A stretch of DNA of 17,347 nucleotides from Clostridiales bacterium (GTDB lineage Bacteria > Bacillota > Clostridia > Oscillospirales > Oscillospiraceae). Positions 13,191 to 17,347 of this stretch are shown in pieces (position 1 is the first letter of the stretch; each line of letters opens with the position of its first letter). The position numbers and the translations under genes are program-made. The notes under the pieces are model-generated. The model did no database searches, was not told the origin of the DNA, and worked only from the letters and a program-made list of their open reading frames with translations. The stretch spans positions 1 to 17,347 of the forward strand of contig DQDL01000083.1 in NCBI GenBank assembly GCA_003533405.1. Reading direction: 5' to 3'.

Positions 13191-13519
13191 TTATGTGTTT
13201 TTTAGCAGGTAGGCTTTGTCCGCCTTGCCGTTTTGCGAAATGATTATTTTATCGTCCTGCACATGGAGCTCGTCGTCGAGGACGGCGATGTTTTCCCAGT
13301 GCGAGCGGAGGTAGGGGTAATCGAGGTCAAACTCCGAGACCGAGGGAAGCATCGCCGGATACAACGCCGACTTTAGCCGCTTTAAGCCGATGAGCGTTGT
13401 CTCGGACACGCCTCCGCAAGGCCGAGCACTTCGCTCTCGGTCAGCCCGAAATACTGCCCGTCGAAAACGAGCGTCCGGCAGTCAATTATGCGCCCGAACG
13501 AGGCTGATGTTGGGATCAT
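13191..13519 (-). pseudogene. Second small hypothetical gene with a single-base frameshift
   Basis: From ATG 13517-13519 (AGAGGTG upstream) the frame reads MIPTSASFGRIIDCRTLVFD and onward to GLAEAC, then runs to a stop soon after. Near 13405-13420 the reading moves to the next frame, which continues SETTLIGLKRLKSALYPAML to AYLLKNT and a stop at 13191. The length, 329 bases, is one short of 110 codons, so a single deleted base explains it; the intact product would be about 109 residues. No family was recognised. It starts 26 bases after the end of the surface-protein gene and may share its transcript. Recent pseudogene or sequencing error. Confidence 0.6.
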
Positions 13520-13545
13520 AACAGCACCTCTGTTTAACTCACTGC

Positions 13546-16500
13546 TTATTTGTAGTTATACACGATGGTTGCTCGGTCGAGGGGGTTGTTGTCACGGTCG
13601 ATGGCGATGTCGCTCCACTGGGCTTTTGTGCCCTTGTAATTGATGGTCAGCTTTAGTTTGCTGTCGAGCAGCAGGGCGCTTGAGCCGATGCTCTTGACGC
13701 TTGTCGGAATGGTGATGCTCGTGAGGTAGCGGCAGTCGCAGAAGCACAGGGCGGGGATGGCGGTCACGCCGTCGGGAATGACGATGGAGGTCAGACAGGT
13801 GCTTCTGAATGCGCCCTCGCCGATGGTCTTGAGACCTGCCGGAAGGGTGATATTCTTAAGAGCGCCGCAACCGCTGAACGCTTCCTTGCCGATGCTCTGA
13901 AGCGTCGTCGGGAGTGTGACGCTTGCGAGATTGCGGCAGCCTGCGAAGGTCATGAAGCCGACGCCCTTTACGCCTTCGGAGATGACGACGCTCTCAAGGT
14001 TTTCGCAGAAATGGAAGGCCTCATCGCCGAGACTGCCGAGCTTGTCGGGCATGGTGACGCTTTTGAGCATGGTGCAGCTTTTAAAAGCTTCCTTGCCGAT
14101 GCTGTCAAGGCTGCCGGAGAATGTGACGGTACGAAGACTGTCACAGCCGCTGAACGCATAGTCGCCGACGCTCTTGAGCGAGGTGGGGGCGGTGAGAGAT
14201 TGAATGCTGCTTCCGGAAAATGCTTTGCTGCCGATCTTCTCAAGCCCCTTGGGCAGAGTGAAGCTGCCGGAGAAGCCGCAGCCGTAGAATGCCTCGTCGC
14301 CGATGACCTTGACGCTGTCGGGGACGGTGAAAGAGACGGTGCTGACAACGCCGGGCAGACAGCTTAAAAGCTCGGTCATGTCCTTGGTGTAGAGAACGCC
14401 GCCGACAACGCAGTAGTAGGGGTTTGCCTCGCTGACGATGTAGCCGGTGAAGCTTTTGCAGCCACGGCAAATGTTTGCGCCGATGTTCTTGACGGAGGCG
14501 GGGATAGTCAGCGTCTTAAGGCGGTCGCAGCCGATGAATGCACTGTCGCCGATGGTCTCAAGCCCCTCGGGCAGGGTGATCGTCTCAAGGTCGATAAGTG
14601 ACGCAAAAGCGGCGCTGCCGATGCTCTTGAGGGTGCTCGGCAGGGTGATGCGCTTGAGACCCTCTGCGGCCGAAAATGCGGAATCGCCGATAGTCTCGAC
14701 ACCCTCGGGGATGACGATGCTGCTAAGGCTCATGCAGAACTGGAACGCACGCTCGCCGATGCTCTTGACGGAAGCGGGAATGGATACGCTCGAAAGCGAT
14801 TCGCACTCTTCAAAGGCGTAGCTGCCGATGCTGGTCACGCCGTCGGAGATAACGACCTTGCTGAACGACTTCTTCCAAGGCACCTTGTTTTTGCTGCTGT
14901 CACGGTTGTCGTAGTCGTACATTTTGCCGCTGCCGCTTATGTAGAGCGTGTCGCCGGTGATCTTCCACTCGACATTATCGCCGCACTTGCCGCCCTTGGA
15001 CGGGTCGGGCACGGTCACGCTCACGCTGCGGCTGTATGCCGAGGTGACATTGTTTTTGTCGACAACGGCGACGGCCTTTATCTTGTAGTAATAGGTCACG
15101 CCGAGGGAGGCGCCGTTGTTGTTATAGCTGGTTTTCGTTGTACTGTCGTAGTATTTAAAGTTCTTGCCGTCCGTTGAACGGTAGATCCAATACTTCGATG
15201 CGCCGGAAACGCTGCCCCAGCTGAGCAGCGGCTTGTTGTTTGCGTTGAGCTCAATGCTCAGGTCGGGCGCTGCCGGAACACGCTTTATGCTCTTTGCCGT
15301 GCTCATTGCGGAGTTTGCGTAGGAGGTCACGGCGCACACGGCCTTGACCTTGTAGTAGTAGGTCGTACCGATGTTGGTGCTGGAGTTTTTGTAGCTTGTG
15401 TTCTTTGTGCTGTCGTAGTATTTAAAGTTCTTGCCGTCTGTCGAACGATAGATCCAGTACCTGTCGGCGCTCTTGACCGCATCCCAGCTGAGCATGGGGC
15501 GGCCTGCGGAGGTGGTGATCTTCAGGACGGGGGCCGTTAGCGTGGTGAACAGATTTTTGCTGCCGCTGAATGCCGAGGGGACATTCTTGCCGTTCACGAC
15601 GGCGACGGCCTTTACCTTATAAGAATACTTCGTGCCGGATGCTGCGGCGTTGTTGGTGTAGCTGAGCTTGGTGGTGCTGTCATAGTACTTGTAGTCGCCG
15701 CCGTTTGTCGAGCGGTAGATCCAGTATTTCGACGCACCGTCAACGGCCTTCCACTTAAGCTGCGGCTTGCCGTTCGTGCGGTAGATGCTCAGGCTCGGTG
15801 CTGCGGGCTTGCACAGAATGCTCTTTACATTGCTGTAGCCGGATGCAACATTTTCGCCGTCTGACACGGTGACGGCCTTGACCTTATAGTAGTAGGTCGT
15901 GCCGATATTGGTGCTGGAGTTTTTGTAGCTTGTGTTCTTGGTGCTGTCGTAGTATTTAAAGCTCTTGCCGTCTGTGGAGCGATAGATCCAGTACTTGTCC
16001 GCACCGATTATCTTCGTCCAGCTTATCATCGGCTTGCCTGCCGAGGTGGTGATGCTGATGGTGGGGGTGGAGACGGTGAGGTTGCCGTAGTGCATCTTTG
16101 CCTTGGTAAGGCTGGTGTTGCTGCTGTCGACCTTGACGAGCTTCCACTGCTTCTGCGTACCTGCGTAGTACACATCGGTGAGCTTATCGCACTTGACGGT
16201 GCAGTAGCTGCCTATCTCGGCAAGGCTCACGGGCAGACGCAGCGTTTTCAGGCTGCTGCACTCGTAGAAAGTACCGCCATTCAGGACTCTCACGCCCTCG
16301 GGCACGGTCATCTCGGTGAGACTCGTGCAGTAGCCAAAGGCGTAGTCGCCGATGCTGTCGAGCTTGTCGGGAAGCTTTACGCTCTTGAGATTCTCGCAGG
16401 CGTAAACAGAGAACCTTTCGAGCGTCGTCACACTTGTCGGGAGCGTGAGGGAGGTGAGCTTATTGCAGGACGAAAATGCGTCGCTGCCGATGACCTTGAC

Positions 16501-16989
16501 CCCGTCGGGAACGGTGAAGGCCGCGCCTGCCTTGCTCTCGGGATAGCGGACGAGCGTGGTCATGCTCTTGTTGTAGAGCACGCCGTCTTTTACGCAGTAG
16601 CTTGCGTTCTTGTCGCTGACGGTGATGCTCTCAAGTGCGTGTGCAAGACCGAGCATGTTCCCGTCAAGGCCGGTGACGCCGCTGCCGAAGCTCACGGTGG
16701 TTGCCGCCGTCAGACCGTCAAACATTGCGCCGCTTACCTTGGTCACACCGTCTGCCACGACGACGCTTTTGATCTCCTCGCCGTGCTTTTTCCACGGTGC
16801 GGGGTTGTCACCGTCGTAGTAGGCCATCTCGCCGGTGCCGGAGATGGTGAGTGTGCCGTCCTTGAGCGCCCATGTCACGCTCTTGCCGCAGCTGCCGCCG
16901 ATGGGGGCGTTATCGGCGAGGGCCGCTGCCGGAAGAAGCGACACGAGCATGCACAAAACGAGTGCGATGCTGAGTAGTCGTTTTTTCAT
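13546..16989 (-). CDS. Secreted BspA-like leucine-rich repeat protein with four Fn3-like domains
   Basis: 1147 residues from ATG 16987-16989, behind AGGAGGAG. Signal peptide at 1-25 (KKR, hydrophobic core, ALA cleavage site). Residues about 70-285 and 700-1130 hold LRR_5 (BspA/Treponema pallidum-type) repeats of about 23 residues, pattern L.sIGd.AF.gC..L.svtiP. Residues 308-660 hold four Fn3-like domains of about 85-90 residues, each with a YWIYRST core. A short cap motif GG.CG..V.W at about 31-40 recurs at 667-675 before the second LRR block. There is no LPxTG, no C-terminal hydrophobic anchor and no visible SLH or choline-binding domain, so attachment to the cell, if any, is not explained. 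Such proteins commonly bind host or microbial surface partners; that role is inference. It is the first gene of a leftward unit. Confidence 0.9.
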   Translation of the reverse strand: MKKRLLSIALVLCMLVSLLPAAALADNAPIGGSCGKSVTWALKDGTLTISGTGEMAYYDGDNPAPWKKHGEEIKSVVVADGVTKVSGAMFDGLTAATTVSFGSGVTGLDGNMLGLAHALESITVSDKNASYCVKDGVLYNKSMTTLVRYPESKAGAAFTVPDGVKVIGSDAFSSCNKLTSLTLPTSVTTLERFSVYACENLKSVKLPDKLDSIGDYAFGYCTSLTEMTVPEGVRVLNGGTFYECSSLKTLRLPVSLAEIGSYCTVKCDKLTDVYYAGTQKQWKLVKVDSSNTSLTKAKMHYGNLTVSTPTISITTSAGKPMISWTKIIGADKYWIYRSTDGKSFKYYDSTKNTSYKNSSTNIGTTYYYKVKAVTVSDGENVASGYSNVKSILCKPAAPSLSIYRTNGKPQLKWKAVDGASKYWIYRSTNGGDYKYYDSTTKLSYTNNAAASGTKYSYKVKAVAVVNGKNVPSAFSGSKNLFTTLTAPVLKITTSAGRPMLSWDAVKSADRYWIYRSTDGKNFKYYDSTKNTSYKNSSTNIGTTYYYKVKAVCAVTSYANSAMSTAKSIKRVPAAPDLSIELNANNKPLLSWGSVSGASKYWIYRSTDGKNFKYYDSTTKTSYNNNGASLGVTYYYKIKAVAVVDKNNVTSAYSRSVSVTVPDPSKGGKCGDNVEWKITGDTLYISGSGKMYDYDNRDSSKNKVPWKKSFSKVVISDGVTSIGSYAFEECESLSSVSIPASVKSIGERAFQFCMSLSSIVIPEGVETIGDSAFSAAEGLKRITLPSTLKSIGSAAFASLIDLETITLPEGLETIGDSAFIGCDRLKTLTIPASVKNIGANICRGCKSFTGYIVSEANPYYCVVGGVLYTKDMTELLSCLPGVVSTVSFTVPDSVKVIGDEAFYGCGFSGSFTLPKGLEKIGSKAFSGSSIQSLTAPTSLKSVGDYAFSGCDSLRTVTFSGSLDSIGKEAFKSCTMLKSVTMPDKLGSLGDEAFHFCENLESVVISEGVKGVGFMTFAGCRNLASVTLPTTLQSIGKEAFSGCGALKNITLPAGLKTIGEGAFRSTCLTSIVIPDGVTAIPALCFCDCRYLTSITIPTSVKSIGSSALLLDSKLKLTINYKGTKAQWSDIAIDRDNNPLDRATIVYNYK
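15010..16068 (-). repeat. Four Fn3-like repeats made by duplication of a two-domain unit
   Basis: Domains lie at about 15814-16068, 15550-15804, 15280-15534 and 15010-15273. Domains 1 and 3 resemble each other most (shared ITTSAG, NTSYKNSSTNIGTTYYYKVK) and so do 2 and 4 (shared GASKYWIYRST, KAVAVV). The DNA offset between 1 and 3 is 534 bases; a 100-base part compared by eye (15361-15460 against 15895-15994) differs at six positions. Confidence 0.85.
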
Positions 16990-17026
16990 TTTTTTCTCCT
17001 CCTGTGTTTGTTGTAAAACTGTTTGC

Positions 17027-17047
17027 GCAAGCTGTCACAAAGCTTGC
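17027..17047 (-). promoter_or_regulatory. Leader stem-loop of the surface-protein gene
   Basis: GCAAGCT, seven-base loop, AGCTTGC: a perfect 7-bp dyad between the likely -10 box and the start codon. It could stabilise the long 5' leader or affect translation. No T-tract follows it, so it is not a terminator. Confidence 0.4.
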
Positions 17048-17054
17048 TTTCACT

Positions 17055-17086
17055 ATTATATGTCCGCACGGGACCGTTTGGGGACA
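17055..17086 (-). promoter_or_regulatory. -10 box and flanking dyad for the surface-protein gene
   Basis: A perfect TATAAT (17055-17060, minus strand) about 66 bases before the ATG, without a good -35 box at 17 bases (the site reads CCCCAA). The 5-bp dyad TGTCC ... GGACA (17061-17065, 17082-17086) occupies the place where the -35 should be, which would fit a promoter dependent on an activator. Confidence 0.4.
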
Positions 17087-17117
17087 GGTATTTTAAAAAA
17101 ACTTAATTTCCCGTTAA

Positions 17118-17146
17118 TTGACTTTGTGTAAAGTTTGATATATGCT
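17118..17146 (+). promoter_or_regulatory. Promoter of the last, partial gene
   Basis: TTGACT (17118-17123), 17-base spacer, TATGCT (17141-17146). The start codon is about 38 bases downstream. Confidence 0.55.
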
Positions 17147-17162
17147 TGGTTAAATATCAAAC
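17133..17162. promoter_or_regulatory. Dyad spanning the -10 box of the last gene
   Basis: GTTTGATAT (17133-17141) and ATATCAAAC (17154-17162) form a perfect 9-bp inverted repeat with a 12-base centre that contains the -10 box and probable start point. This is a typical position for a repressor operator. Confidence 0.5.
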
Positions 17163-17184
17163 AAATCCGAGGAGAAAGCGGCAA

Positions 17185-17347
17185 ATGGAAAGCTATTCTT
17201 ACAGATACAATGCGTGGTTCGGCTCGATAGTCTCGCAGGCGAAGCTTCTAAGCGGGCAGGCGGGGCTGCTCCCGAAGCTGTACTACGACTTTCTGTACCG
17301 TGACGGCAGGCGCACGGCGATAGCAATGGCAGGCGGCGGCTCAAGCT
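17185..17347 (+). CDS. Unrecognised protein, N-terminal fragment (runs off the window)
   Basis: Open from ATG 17185 to the end of the window (54 codons). The sequence reads MESYSYRYNAWFGSIVSQAK and continues with a Tyr-rich and then Gly-rich stretch. GAGGAG lies about 10 bases upstream and a promoter and dyad precede it. There is no signal peptide and no motif I recognise. It is divergent from the surface-protein gene, with 195 bases between them. Confidence 0.7.
   Translation, partial: MESYSYRYNAWFGSIVSQAKLLSGQAGLLPKLYYDFLYRDGRRTAIAMAGGGSS

Noticed and set aside
15010..16068. Regular direct repeats considered as a CRISPR array or tandem satellite
   Set aside because: The period is about 265-270 bases, the repeats are in frame and encode Fn3-like domains, and spacers are not unique.
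16090..16977. Open frame of 295 codons on the plus strand opposite the surface-protein gene
   Set aside because: It mirrors a well-supported secreted LRR protein and has no ribosome binding site or recognisable domain.

Overview
The window is about 60% GC with strong AGGAGG-type ribosome binding sites, short intergenic gaps and sigma-A-like promoters. Its gene content (corrinoid methyl transfer with a RACo-type activator, DUF2284, a BspA-like leucine-rich surface protein, an M16C peptidase) points to a strictly anaerobic, probably gut-associated member of the Clostridia, possibly Oscillospirales. That assignment is inference from content and style; no taxonomic marker gene is present. No tRNA, rRNA, CRISPR array, transposase, integrase or phage gene was seen.

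Layout. (1) 32-2914, minus: a 960-residue M16C zinc peptidase with its own promoter. (2) 3092-5354, minus, and 5437-8815, plus: a divergent corrinoid methyl-transfer module. Leftward are a DUF2284 Cys-rich protein and a UroD-type methyltransferase fused to a corrinoid-binding domain. Rightward are a RACo-like [2Fe-2S]/ASKHA activator, a homocysteine S-methyltransferase and a small helical-repeat protein. The 83-base divergent region carries a near-consensus promoter with a perfect dyad exactly in its -35/-10 spacer. (3) 8998-11369, plus: three genes of SAM-methyltransferase ancestry behind a promoter and a strongly structured leader; the third is a chimera of a metallo-beta-lactamase N-terminal half and an LCM-type methyltransferase C-terminal half. 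(4) 11461-13519: a membrane protein and lipoprotein pair (plus) flanked by two small minus-strand genes that are each broken by a single-base frameshift. (5) 13546-16989, minus: a 1147-residue secreted BspA-like protein, LRR - four Fn3-like domains - LRR, in which the four Fn3 domains arose by duplication of a two-domain unit. (6) 17185 to the end, plus: the start of an unrecognised gene, divergent from the surface protein.

How the genes may work together. The module at 3-9 kb contains a complete set of parts for corrinoid methyl chemistry: a candidate methyltransferase fused to its corrinoid carrier, an ATP-dependent reductive activator for oxidised Co(II), and a zinc homocysteine methyltransferase that could take the methyl group to make methionine. 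No full pterin (methyltetrahydrofolate) domain is present, so the methyl donor is unknown; a folate-independent methyl donor is the most interesting hypothesis in the window. The methyltransferase cluster at 9-11 kb follows behind its own promoter and a terminator, so a functional link to the corrinoid module is not shown.
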